Source: CAYMTT01 sp964393465
Lineage (GTDB): Bacteria; Patescibacteriota; Minisyncoccia; Minisyncoccales; MHMH01
NCBI GenBank assembly: GCA_964393465.1
Contig: CAYMTT010000002.1
Location: 1-47,510, forward strand
Direction: 5' to 3'
DNA: 47,510 nucleotides
A program made the position numbers and the translations under genes. Below the pieces are notes generated by a model. The model did no database searches. It was not told the DNA's origin and saw only the letters and a program-made list of their open reading frames with translations. This document shows positions 40,356 to 47,406 of this stretch, piece after piece; positions within the stretch are counted from its first letter, which is position 1; every line of letters starts with the position of its first letter.

Positions 40356-40391
40356 AATCAAAAACCCCGCAATTATGCGGGGTTTTTGATT
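40356..40391. terminator. Strong bidirectional terminator
   Basis: AATCAAAAACCCCGC (40356-40370) pairs perfectly with GCGGGGTTTTTGATT (40377-40391), loop AATTAT. It serves tyrS on the plus strand and the acidic mini-protein gene on the minus strand, whose TAA stop overlaps its edge. Confidence 0.9.
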
Positions 40392-40522
40392 TACATCTGA
40401 GTTTCTTCTCCTCCTTCGCCTTCTCCGCCTTCTTCTCCGCCTTCAGTTTCTTCTTTTGAAGGTTCCTCAGTGGAGGGTTCCTCTTCCATAACGAAAGGAG
40501 TTAAAATTTCTTCGTAAGCCAT
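40391..40522 (-). CDS. Acidic mini-protein, 43 aa
   Basis: A 43-residue frame beginning MAYEEILTPFVMEEEPSTEE and continuing as a Glu/Gly-rich acidic tail ending GGEETQM. It has no Lys or Arg except one Lys. I do not recognise it. Support for being real: a perfect-consensus promoter 110 bases upstream on the same strand (40630-40657), a structured leader between them, and a terminator that begins at its stop codon. No Shine-Dalgarno is visible. The start could also be inside the frame at the second Met. Confidence 0.55.
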   Translation of the reverse strand: MAYEEILTPFVMEEEPSTEEPSKEETEGGEEGGEGEGGEETQM

Positions 40523-40562
40523 ATTTTTGTTTTTTATTTTCTAATTCAATTTTCCGACCTTT

Positions 40563-40621
40563 CCCCGTTTTTTAACGGGGCCCCCCCGGCTCTTTTTAAA
40601 AAAGAACCAGGTAATGGTTCT
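40563..40621 (-). promoter_or_regulatory. Leader with early terminator-like hairpin (possible attenuator)
   Basis: Read on the minus strand, the transcript starts about two bases before AGAACCA-TTACC-TGGTTCT (40621-40603), a seven-base-pair hairpin followed by five or six T. A second hairpin CCCCGTT/AACGGGG (40563-40580) follows, with G and C runs between. Most transcripts may end after the first hairpin, giving a very short RNA unless antitermination occurs. Confidence 0.5.
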
Positions 40622-40629
40622 ACAAGAGC

Positions 40630-40657
40630 ATTATACTCCCCTTAAAATATCTGTCAA
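40630..40657 (-). promoter_or_regulatory. Consensus promoter for the acidic mini-protein
   Basis: On the minus strand TTGACA (40652-40657), 16-base spacer, TATAAT (40630-40635): both hexamers are perfect. The TGA inside the -35 is also the stop codon of ruvC. Confidence 0.8.
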
Positions 40658-41130
40658 GGCCTGGGAGCCACTCTGGAGCAGCAGATAGCTATGGCCAAGG
40701 CATCGGCGGCGTCGTCGGGCTTGGGGATTTCCTTAAGGTCAAGAAGAATTTTAACTATTTTTTGGATTTGTTTTTTTTCGGCTTTTCCATAACCGGTCAT
40801 GGTCATTTTTACCTGAAGAGGGGTAAACTCGTAGATAGGTATCTTTTTTTTGGCCGCCGTCATTAAAATCACTCCTCTGGCTTGGCTGACGGGCATGGCC
40901 GTTTTTAAATTCTTGAAAAAAAACAGGTTTTCCACGGCTATGGCTTGGGGACGGTATTTTTTTATCAATTTGTTCAACTCGTTGTTTATTATCTTCAACC
41001 TTTCGGAAGCGGCCAGAGACGGGGAAGTCTCTATTAAGCCGTAGCTCACGCATTGAGGATCGGCTTTTTCCATTTTTATCACTCCGTAGCCGGTAGTTGC
41101 CGTTCCCGGGTCGATTCCTATTATAATCAT
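40654..41130 (-). CDS. ruvC: Holliday junction endonuclease RuvC
   Basis: A 158-residue RuvC that cuts four-way junctions symmetrically. The catalytic acidic residues can be seen: Asp in IIGIDPGTATTGYG, Glu in AIAVENLFFFKN, and the C-terminal Asp pair in KPDDAADALAIAICC. The length is standard. It follows yebC by one base, and ruvB lies upstream in the same cluster with the lamin-tail gene in between; ruvA is not in the window. Confidence 0.95.
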   Translation of the reverse strand: MIIIGIDPGTATTGYGVIKMEKADPQCVSYGLIETSPSLAASERLKIINNELNKLIKKYRPQAIAVENLFFFKNLKTAMPVSQARGVILMTAAKKKIPIYEFTPLQVKMTMTGYGKAEKKQIQKIVKILLDLKEIPKPDDAADALAIAICCSRVAPRP

Positions 41131-41131
41131 G

Positions 41132-41866
41132 TTAGGATTCTAAATTCGAATAAATTTCCTGGACGGAATCGGATTCGTCCAAAGCCTCAAAAAGTTTTTC
41201 GCAGGACTCTTTTTCTTTTTCGCTCACCTGGACGTATTCTTTGGGCACCCAGTCCAAGGAAGCCCTTTCGGTTTTTAAGCCTTTTTCTTCGAGGGTTTTT
41301 TTAACTTCGTAAAGCCGGTCGGGTTTCGTATAAACGTTTAAAAGGTTGTCGTCCCAAGAAATATCTTCCGCTCCCGAATCGATGGCGGCCATTTCCCATT
41401 CTTCTTTGGAATCCAGTCTTTTTTCTTGGTTTTCGACGTCCAGGGAAAGGCATCCTTTCATTTCGAACATCCATTTAACCGCTCCTTCTCCCACTAGCTT
41501 GCCGCCGTGCTGGTTTAAAATCTGTTTTACTTCGCTTAAAGACCTTTTTTTATTGTCGGTGATGCCTTCTATGATCAAGGCCGTGTTGCCCGGGCCGTAG
41601 GCTTCGAACATGACTTTTTCGTAATTTACTCCCTCCAGTTCGCCCGTCCCCCTTTTTATGGCCCTTTCCATGTTTTCAGAGGACATGTTCATATTTTTGG
41701 CTTTTTCCAAAATCATTCTCAATTTGGGATTGAAATTCGTGTCGCCGCCGCCCTCTTTGGCAGCTATTGTGATTTCTCTCGATATTTTGGAAAAGACTTT
41801 GCTTTTTTTGGCGTCAGCCGCTCCCTTTTTATGTTTGATTGAATGCCAATGGGAATGTCCGCTCAT
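41132..41866 (-). CDS. yebC: YebC/PmpR/TACO1 family protein
   Basis: A 244-residue YebC family member, starting with the diagnostic MSGHSHWHSIKHKKGAADAK and KVFSKISREI, then GGGDTNFNPKLRMILEKAK and EAYGPGNTALIIEGITDNK. Members act as transcription regulators or, as recently shown for some, relieve ribosome stalling at proline stretches. The promoter TATAAT (minus, 41874-41879) places +1 at 41867, one base before the ATG. It is typically linked to ruvC, as here. Confidence 0.96.
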   Translation of the reverse strand: MSGHSHWHSIKHKKGAADAKKSKVFSKISREITIAAKEGGGDTNFNPKLRMILEKAKNMNMSSENMERAIKRGTGELEGVNYEKVMFEAYGPGNTALIIEGITDNKKRSLSEVKQILNQHGGKLVGEGAVKWMFEMKGCLSLDVENQEKRLDSKEEWEMAAIDSGAEDISWDDNLLNVYTKPDRLYEVKKTLEEKGLKTERASLDWVPKEYVQVSEKEKESCEKLFEALDESDSVQEIYSNLES

Positions 41867-41873
41867 GTTTTTT

Positions 41874-41879
41874 ATTATA
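41874..41879 (-). promoter_or_regulatory. -10 element of yebC, leaderless
   Basis: TATAAT on the minus strand; predicted +1 at 41867 and ATG at 41866. Confidence 0.55.
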
Positions 41880-41881
41880 CC

Positions 41882-42523
41882 TTATTTTTGATTTTTTTTC
41901 AGCTTCAAAACTGCGGCCGCCGAAAAAAGAGCTGTGGCTGCGGCTATCAAAAAAATTTTGAAATCACCTTTGCTTTCGACCAATGAAGGGAGATTTTCCG
42001 GTTTTTCTTCAACTGCCGGCTCTTTTTCTCCCTGGCTGTTTTCGCTTTTAGGAGTCCCCCCAGGATTTAAGCTGGTCTGCCAGCCTTCGGCGCTTTTTTC
42101 CATAGTTTGTTTGGTTTCGTTGTTTCCCGAAGGCCATCCCTGGGAAGCGTCCAAGGAATCCTGCAAAGATCCCGAAGCGTCGTAAAGCTCCAGTTTTTCC
42201 CCTTGGTTGCCCAAAGCCCCGGTGTATATAAGATCGGCTTCTATATCTGGCAGGGTCTGCTGGTCGGTCCTTTCGAGCAGATAAAAGTCTTGGGCGGTGA
42301 TTGTTCCCGAAAGCTCTATTTCGAGAGATCCGTCGGCGGTCTTCAGTTCCCATCCATCCAGGTTTATTTGAGAGTCGCTGTAATTTTTCAATTCTATCCA
42401 TTCGTCGGCATGAGATTTCGAGCTTCCCATCCAAGCCACTTCATTTATATAAACGGAAGCGGAAACAAAATTGGCTGAAAAAAATCCAGCCAAAAAAACG
42501 ATCCAAAAAAACGAAATCCTCAT
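41882..42523 (-). CDS. Secreted lamin-tail-domain (LTD) protein
   Basis: A 213-residue exported protein: signal peptide (FFWIVFLAGFFSANFVSA), then an LTD immunoglobulin-like domain recognisable by YINEVAWMGS, DEWIELKNYSDSQINLDGW and the GNQGEKLELYD strand. A Pro/Glu-rich linker and a C-terminal transmembrane helix (FLIAAATALFSAAAVLKL) with Lys tail follow, so it is anchored at its C-terminus with the LTD outside. LTD proteins are common on surfaces of these bacteria; the ligand is unknown. It overlaps the end of ruvB by four bases. Confidence 0.88.
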   Translation of the reverse strand: MRISFFWIVFLAGFFSANFVSASVYINEVAWMGSSKSHADEWIELKNYSDSQINLDGWELKTADGSLEIELSGTITAQDFYLLERTDQQTLPDIEADLIYTGALGNQGEKLELYDASGSLQDSLDASQGWPSGNNETKQTMEKSAEGWQTSLNPGGTPKSENSQGEKEPAVEEKPENLPSLVESKGDFKIFLIAAATALFSAAAVLKLKKNQK

Positions 42524-43521
42524 AAGAGCTCCTGGTTTTTTTTATACTCCAGGCCCAGATGGCGGTAAGCGGTTTTGGTGGCCATTCTTCCGCGGGGAGT
42601 TCTTTCGATAAACCCCATTTGCATTAAATACGGTTCGTATATTTCCATTATCGAATCTCTTTCTTCGGAGGTGGCCGCCGCCAAAGTTTGGATTCCCACC
42701 GGACCTCCGCTGAATTTTTTTATAATCGTCTCCAATATTTTTCTGTCCCCCGGTTCCAGGCCGAGTCGGTCTATCTCCAGAAAATTTAGAGCTTTTTTGG
42801 CGGTTTTTCCATCGATTATATCTTCTCCCTCGACTTGGGCGAAATCCCTGGCTCTTTTCAAAAGGCGGTTGGCCACTCTCGGAGTAAAACGGGAGCATCC
42901 GGCGATAACTTCCACGGCGACCGGATCCGTTTTGATCCCCAGGATTTTTGAAGACCTTTGAATGATTTTTTTGATGTCTTCCAGTTCGTAGAAGTTAAGC
43001 TGGAATATGCCTCCGAATCTGTTTCTGATAGGGGAGGACAGCAAGGCCATCCGGGTGGTCGCTCCTATTAACGTGAAATGGGGCAGATCCAAGGTCATTG
43101 TCCTGGCCATGGGGCCTTTTCCGACCACGATATTGAGCTTAAAATCTTCCATGGCCGAATAGAGGTATTCTTCTATTAGTCTGTTCAGGCGGTGGCATTC
43201 GTCGACAAAAAGAATGTCGCCTTCGTTCAAGCTGGTTAGAATCGCCGCCAAATCTCCGGTTTTTTCCAAAGCCGGACCCGAGGTGGTTTTAATGTTCGCC
43301 TGCATCTCATTGGCTATGACATAGGCCAGAGTGGTTTTTCCCATTCCGGCGCAGCCGTAAAAAAGAAGATGGTCGGGCGGTTCCGACCTTTTTTTGGCCG
43401 CGTCTATGATAATTCTGAGATTTTTCTTTATTTTTTCCTGGCCTACGTATTCTTGCCAGGATTTCGGCCTTAAAGTCAAATCCAGGGTCTGTTCTTCTTT
43501 TGGGGTTGACAAATTTTTCAT
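42520..43521 (-). CDS. ruvB: Holliday junction branch migration helicase RuvB
   Basis: A 333-residue AAA+ motor that with RuvA drives branch migration. Start TLRPKSWQEYVGQEKIKKNL, Walker A YGCAGMGKTTLAYVIA, Walker B DILFVDECHRLN, sensor TLIGATTRMALLSSPIRNRFG, and the C-terminal winged helix GGPVGIQTLAAATSEERDSI are all present. The Walker A has Cys-Ala where Pro-Pro is usual (GPPGxGKT), which should be tolerated. The promoter is an extended -10 that predicts a leader of about two bases. Confidence 0.96.
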   Translation of the reverse strand: MKNLSTPKEEQTLDLTLRPKSWQEYVGQEKIKKNLRIIIDAAKKRSEPPDHLLFYGCAGMGKTTLAYVIANEMQANIKTTSGPALEKTGDLAAILTSLNEGDILFVDECHRLNRLIEEYLYSAMEDFKLNIVVGKGPMARTMTLDLPHFTLIGATTRMALLSSPIRNRFGGIFQLNFYELEDIKKIIQRSSKILGIKTDPVAVEVIAGCSRFTPRVANRLLKRARDFAQVEGEDIIDGKTAKKALNFLEIDRLGLEPGDRKILETIIKKFSGGPVGIQTLAAATSEERDSIMEIYEPYLMQMGFIERTPRGRMATKTAYRHLGLEYKKNQELL

Positions 43522-43534
43522 AATGCCTTATAAT
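43506..43534 (+). promoter_or_regulatory. Perfect consensus promoter for a candidate ncRNA
   Basis: TTGACA (43506-43511), 17 bases, TATAAT (43529-43534). The -35 lies inside the first codons of ruvB. The -10 overlaps the ruvB -10 on the other strand (TGATATTAT, complement of 43529-43537). There is no ORF downstream on this strand. Confidence 0.8.
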
Positions 43535-43540
43535 ATCAAG

Positions 43541-43702
43541 TTGTGCAGTAGGAACTTTTTATTAGGGAAAGTAGCTCTGAGGCTGGGGGGAGGAATTGCT
43601 TTTTGATTGGATGGTCCAGGTGATGCTGAACCAATCCTCGAAGTAATTCTAAACTTTATGTTCCCAAGCTAGAGTATGCACCCCCAGCCTTAGCGTTATT
43701 TT
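43541..43702 (+). ncRNA. Candidate structured non-coding RNA, about 160 nt
   Basis: The predicted transcript has no convincing ORF but folds well. A 12-base-pair helix closes it: TGAGGCTGGGGG (43578-43589) with CCCCCAGCCTTA (43681-43692). Inside are GAATTGCTT (43593-43601) with AAGTAATTC (43641-43649), GATTGG (43605-43610) with CCAATC (43631-43636) and CAG/CTG around the loop GTGATG. The 5' tail GTGCA...GGAAC (43543-43555) can pair with GTTCC...TGCAC (43660-43681), crossing the closing helix, so a pseudoknot or a switch is possible. A T-rich TTATTTT follows. I do not recognise it as SRP RNA (no GGAA loop with CAGG/AGCAG), tmRNA or RNase P RNA; 6S RNA cannot be excluded. Confidence 0.6.
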
Positions 43703-44991
43703 CCCGTCATTCTTTCTACTTCTTCCACGGTGGTTACGCCTTGCAGGATTTTTATGAATCCGTCCTGCTTCATTAAAACCATTCCTTTTTTAACGGCCAT
43801 TTTTCTCAAAACAGCTATGGAAGGAGACGTCAGGATGAATTTTTCCATTTCTTCATCCACGGGAAATCCTTCAAAAATTCCTATCCTTCCCTTGTAACCG
43901 GTATGGTTGCATTCAGGGCATCCCTTAGCTTTGGGGATTTTTATTTTATCGGTTATTTTCGGAGTTTTAACTCCTTTGGGAAGGCCCTTCAAAGCATTTT
44001 TAATCTTTTTCAATTCTTCAGGAGATGGTTTTTCCATTTTTCCGCATTTTGGGCAGATTTGTCTCACCAGTCTTTGGGCGATAGCCAGGTTTATGGCCGG
44101 ACCTATATTTGAAGGATCGGCTCCCAAGCTGATCAGCCTGGCTATGGTTCCCGCCGCATCGTTGGTGTGCAGGGTGGTTAAAACCAGATGCCCGGTTAAT
44201 GCCGCCTGCAAGGCTATCTTGGCGGTTTCCAGATTTCTTATTTCTCCCACCAATATGACGTCTGGGTCTTGGCGCATTATCGACTGGAGTCCGTTGGCAA
44301 AATCATATCCTTTGGAAGGATTGACCTGAGTTTGCGATATTCCTTTCAAATGATATTCGATGGGGTCTTCAATGGTTATTATTTTTATTTCTCTCCTTTG
44401 GATTTTCTTCAAAAAAGCGTAAAGGGTCGTAGTTTTACCCGAACCCGTAGGACCTGTAACTATAACCATGCCGTTCGGTTTTTTTATTTCCTTGCGGAAG
44501 TCTTTGAGAAGATCCTGCCTCAGGCCCAGCTTTTCCATCTCAATCAAAGTTTTGGGATTCAAAATTCTCATAACCACCGTTTCTCCGTGTTCTGCCGGAA
44601 GGGCTGAAGATCTGATCTCCACCTCCATTTTATTCAGAACGATCGAAAATCTGCCGTCTTGGGGCCGATCGGAAACATTCAGTTTCATTTCGGAAAGCAG
44701 CTTTATCCTCGAAAGCAGAGATCGGTAAAGCGGCAAGGGGATTGAGGTCACGTCCTGCAAAATCCCGTCCATTCTCAGTCTTAAAAGAGCCTGTTTTTCT
44801 CTGGGTTCTATGTGGAGGTCTGAAGCTTCCGAAAGGAAAGCCGATCCCAGAAGAAGTTCCAAAAGCTGGGTGGTTTTTTTATCAGCGGAGTTCCCTATTT
44901 GTTTTTTCAGATCGGGTATGTTGGAGGATTTTTTTTGCAGTTCGGAAAGCCTGGCTTGGGAAATCTGGATTTTTCCGGTGATATTTTTCAT
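43696..44991 (-). CDS. pilB: GspE/PilB-type secretion/pilus ATPase
   Basis: A 431-residue type II secretion/type IV pilus extension ATPase. Motifs: ASDLHIEPREKQALLRLRMD, Walker A VTGPTGSGKTTTLYAF, the Asp box IITIEDPIEYHL, Walker B RQDPDVILVGEIR, the His box LTTLHTNDA, and the zinc-binding pairs CPKCGK and CPEC. The N1 domain of PilB is reduced to about 35 residues. It starts three bases after the DHH-family gene. No other pilus gene is in the window, so partners must lie elsewhere. Confidence 0.93.
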   Translation of the reverse strand: MKNITGKIQISQARLSELQKKSSNIPDLKKQIGNSADKKTTQLLELLLGSAFLSEASDLHIEPREKQALLRLRMDGILQDVTSIPLPLYRSLLSRIKLLSEMKLNVSDRPQDGRFSIVLNKMEVEIRSSALPAEHGETVVMRILNPKTLIEMEKLGLRQDLLKDFRKEIKKPNGMVIVTGPTGSGKTTTLYAFLKKIQRREIKIITIEDPIEYHLKGISQTQVNPSKGYDFANGLQSIMRQDPDVILVGEIRNLETAKIALQAALTGHLVLTTLHTNDAAGTIARLISLGADPSNIGPAINLAIAQRLVRQICPKCGKMEKPSPEELKKIKNALKGLPKGVKTPKITDKIKIPKAKGCPECNHTGYKGRIGIFEGFPVDEEMEKFILTSPSIAVLRKMAVKKGMVLMKQDGFIKILQGVTTVEEVERMTGK

Positions 44992-44994
44992 AAA

Positions 44995-46104
44995 CTAGAG
45001 AATTTTTAATATTTTTTCTTCTGCCGTCTCCAGTTCTTTTTCTCTTATTAAAAACAGGGCTCCGTTTCTTTTAGAAACTCCCTCGAAATTTTCCAGGATT
45101 TTTTCCGCCGGTCCTTGCTTGGTTGAATAGAATATTCCTTTGACCGCCGGCGGGGAAGCGTGGCTTTCCCAAAGTATTAGGAGATTGGAAAGATATCTGA
45201 AGTTTAATTTCAGTTCCTCAAAAACGAAACTCAAATCGCTCGAAGAAGCTCCCGCTTCCTTAAAGTCTTTTTCTGCCAGGGAGATGACGTAGAGATCCTT
45301 GTTTTTATTAAAGTTTATCTTTTCCAGAGCTTTGCCCAGCAGTTTTATTTGGGAAATGTTTTTTTGCTTATAAAGATGCTGGATTATTTTTTGATGATTG
45401 CCCCTTTTTTCTATAAGGCGGGCAGCGGTTTCCAGGGTTTTGGGCCGAGTTCTCGGATCGCGGAAATTTTGGTATCTCCATATTATGCCGGTTAGAAGCA
45501 CGGTAGCTACATTTTGGTCTATTAATTCTTTTTCAGAACCGAATTTTTCTATCAAATCGACCGCGATTTCGGCCAAAGAAGAGGCGGGTTCGATTAGATT
45601 GACCTCTCCAAACCCTTCGTTGTGAACCTGGTTGTCCATGTTTAAAACGGGGGTTTTGTCGAAAACAGGGCAATATTTGGAAAAGAAATTGCCCAGACTT
45701 TCAAGAGATTCCGCGCCCACCACTATTAAAAGATCGGGGTTTTTGATTTGCGGCTGGACGATTTGCTCGGGGAAAGTGACCATTTCTTTGCTCAATTCCC
45801 CATTGTTCAAGGCCAGATAGATTTTCAGGTCTTTTCCTTCTTTCTGGTATCTCATTTTCTTTATTTCAGCTTCGGAAGTGTTGATTGAAATGACGAACTC
45901 TCCGTTGTTGTCGGGATTCACCAGAAAACGGAATCTTTTTGGGATTCTTTTGGTAAAAATGTTTACATTTTTGCCTAATTTCTTTAGAGTAAAAAAAAGC
46001 GCCAAAGAACCGGCAAGGCCGTCGGCCTGCGAATCGGCGGATGGCGCAATCCAGATATTTCGGGATCGCTCCAATAAATTTTTAGCTCGTTCTAAAGCGT
46101 TCAT
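44995..46104 (-). CDS. DHH-family phosphoesterase-like protein with lost catalytic residues
   Basis: A 369-residue protein with the fold pattern of NrnA-like DHH phosphoesterases: a first motif SADSQADGLAGSLAL (normal NPDGDAIGSxLAL), DLLIVVGAESLESLG (normal with an Asp in D-T-G), the central motif NMDNQVHNEGFG (normal IDHHxxN) and LLTGIIWRYQNFRD (normal TGIxTDTGxF). Thus Asp157-Asn158-Gln159 replace DHH, and the other metal ligands are mostly replaced (Gly-Ala-Glu near 130; Trp209). Active chemistry is unlikely unless rebuilt; a binding or regulatory role is possible. It precedes pilB by three bases. The minus-strand promoter TGATATAAC at 46110-46118 predicts a leaderless message. Confidence 0.75.
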   Translation of the reverse strand: MNALERAKNLLERSRNIWIAPSADSQADGLAGSLALFFTLKKLGKNVNIFTKRIPKRFRFLVNPDNNGEFVISINTSEAEIKKMRYQKEGKDLKIYLALNNGELSKEMVTFPEQIVQPQIKNPDLLIVVGAESLESLGNFFSKYCPVFDKTPVLNMDNQVHNEGFGEVNLIEPASSLAEIAVDLIEKFGSEKELIDQNVATVLLTGIIWRYQNFRDPRTRPKTLETAARLIEKRGNHQKIIQHLYKQKNISQIKLLGKALEKINFNKNKDLYVISLAEKDFKEAGASSSDLSFVFEELKLNFRYLSNLLILWESHASPPAVKGIFYSTKQGPAEKILENFEGVSKRNGALFLIREKELETAEEKILKIL

Positions 46105-46109
46105 GGCAA

Positions 46110-46118
46110 GTTATATCA
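46110..46118 (-). promoter_or_regulatory. Extended -10 promoter for the DHH-like gene
   Basis: TGATATAAC on the minus strand; predicted +1 within the start codon region at about 46103. Confidence 0.4.
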
Positions 46119-46132
46119 AATTAACTCAACCT

Positions 46133-46612
46133 ATGGAAAAAGTCAACTCTATTGAAGCCTTTTGCTTGACAAACAAACCCGGCCAGACGAAAAAAGCTGG
46201 ATTTTTGCTGGCCAAGGAAATAATAAAGCAGGGGCCGGGCCGAAAAGCCTTGGTCTTGGGGCTGGTCGGCGACCTGGGAGGGGGAAAAACCACTTTTTTG
46301 CAGGGGCTGGCCAAAGGCCTGGGAATCGAAAAAAAGATTTTGAGCCCCACGTTCGTTTTAATGAAGAAATTCAAAATCCCTAAAAAAGATTTCGGTTTTT
46401 TTTACCATCTGGACTGTTATCGGATTGAAAAACCCGAAGAGATCGCCGGATTGGGATTCAAAGAAATAATTTCTTTGCCCGGGAACGTGGTGGCCGTGGA
46501 GTGGTCCGACAGAATCCGCAAGCTTTTGCCTCCGGACTCTTTGATTCTGGAGTTTGAATTCAAAGATAATAAAAAAAGGGGAATCGTGCTAAAATATAAA
46601 GATGGAAGATAA
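46133..46612 (+). CDS. tsaE: tRNA t6A biosynthesis ATPase TsaE
   Basis: A P-loop protein needed with TsaB and TsaD to make t6A37 in tRNAs that read ANN codons. Walker A is VGDLGGGKTTFLQGLAKGLG, followed by the LSPTFVLM segment, FYHLDCYRIEKPEEIAGLG and VVAVEWSDRI, all typical. I chose ATG 46133 (MEKVNSIEAF, 159 residues). An upstream ATG at 46103 is in frame but shares the bases CATG with the start codon of the divergent DHH-like gene, which would leave no room for a promoter. Its end overlaps the polA start by 11 bases. Confidence 0.92.
   Translation: MEKVNSIEAFCLTNKPGQTKKAGFLLAKEIIKQGPGRKALVLGLVGDLGGGKTTFLQGLAKGLGIEKKILSPTFVLMKKFKIPKKDFGFFYHLDCYRIEKPEEIAGLGFKEIISLPGNVVAVEWSDRIRKLLPPDSLILEFEFKDNKKRGIVLKYKDGR
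46587..46595 (+). promoter_or_regulatory. Extended -10 promoter for polA, leaderless
   Basis: TGCTAAAAT inside tsaE; seven bases beyond its last T is 46602, the A of the polA ATG. Confidence 0.55.
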
Positions 46613-47402
46613 AAAGCGCCTTCTCATAATAGACAGCAATTCGGTGATCCACCGGGCTTATCACGCTCTCCCTCCGCTTACCGCAAAATCCGGCCAGCTG
46701 GTTAACGCGGTCTACGGATTTTTGCTGGTTTTTTTCAAAGCTCTTAAAGACTTTAGTCCGGATTTTGTGGCCGCTTCTTTTGATTATCCCGCTCCCACTT
46801 TCCGGCATGAAAAATACAAGGGATACAAAGCCAAGAGGCCTCCGGCCCCGGAAAATCTTTACAGCCAGATTCCGGCGGTAAAAGAAATCCTCAATACTTT
46901 TGGAGTGCCGATTTTCGAAAAACAGGGATTCGAGGCCGACGATATAATAGGGACCATAGCCAGGCAGGCCCCCAGAAAAAAGGTTTTGCCCGAATTGGAA
47001 AGTGTTATTCTCAGCGGGGACTTGGACGCCCTTCAACTGGTGGATTCCAAAACCAAAGTTTATTCTTTAAGAAAAGGAGTGAAAGACACGGTTTTATACG
47101 ACCGGGATTCGGTTAAGGAAAAGTATCAGGGTTTGGAGCCCGGACAACTTCTGGATTTCAGAGCCTTGAGAGGCGATCCTTCCGATAATATTCCCGGCGT
47201 TCCAGGTGTGGGCGAAAAGACCGCCATTCAGCTTATAAAAGAGTTCGGCTCCTTGGAGGAAATCTATGAAAACTTGCCTTTGGTAAAAGATAAACTGAGG
47301 GAAGTTCTGATTCAAGGCAAAAAACACGCTTTTTTAAGTGTTGTGGTTTTAATCATTTTAAAGACATTAAAAATAATTTATAAAGTTTGGTTTTATGAGT
47401 GA
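46602..47402 (+). CDS. polA: DNA polymerase I 5'-nuclease domain, 3' part replaced (broken polA)
   Basis: The first about 245 residues are the 5'-3' exonuclease domain of PolA: LLIIDSNSVIHRAYHALPPL, FDYPAPTFRHEKYKGYKAKR, GFEADDIIGTIA, LSGDLDALQLVD, LRGDPSDNIPGVPGVGEKTA. It runs normally to GKKHAFLS. After that the DNA becomes AT-rich and the protein turns into VVVLIILKTLKIIYKVWFYE and stops at 47402, where PolA should continue for about 600 residues with the 3'-5' exonuclease-like and polymerase domains. Either the gene is interrupted by foreign DNA, or the assembly joins unrelated sequences here. Confidence 0.85.
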   Translation: MEDKKRLLIIDSNSVIHRAYHALPPLTAKSGQLVNAVYGFLLVFFKALKDFSPDFVAASFDYPAPTFRHEKYKGYKAKRPPAPENLYSQIPAVKEILNTFGVPIFEKQGFEADDIIGTIARQAPRKKVLPELESVILSGDLDALQLVDSKTKVYSLRKGVKDTVLYDRDSVKEKYQGLEPGQLLDFRALRGDPSDNIPGVPGVGEKTAIQLIKEFGSLEEIYENLPLVKDKLREVLIQGKKHAFLSVVVLIILKTLKIIYKVWFYE

Positions 47403-47406
47403 ATAG

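Noticed and set aside
43541..43702. Identification of the candidate ncRNA as SRP (4.5S) RNA
   Set aside because: The apical part has CAG-GTGATG-CTG and lacks the conserved GGAA-type tetraloop with the CAGG/AGCAG internal loop.
47337..47400. Group II intron or intein start in polA
   Set aside because: No GTGYG intron start, no conserved intron domain and no intein block follow in the visible bases; the window ends too soon to test more.
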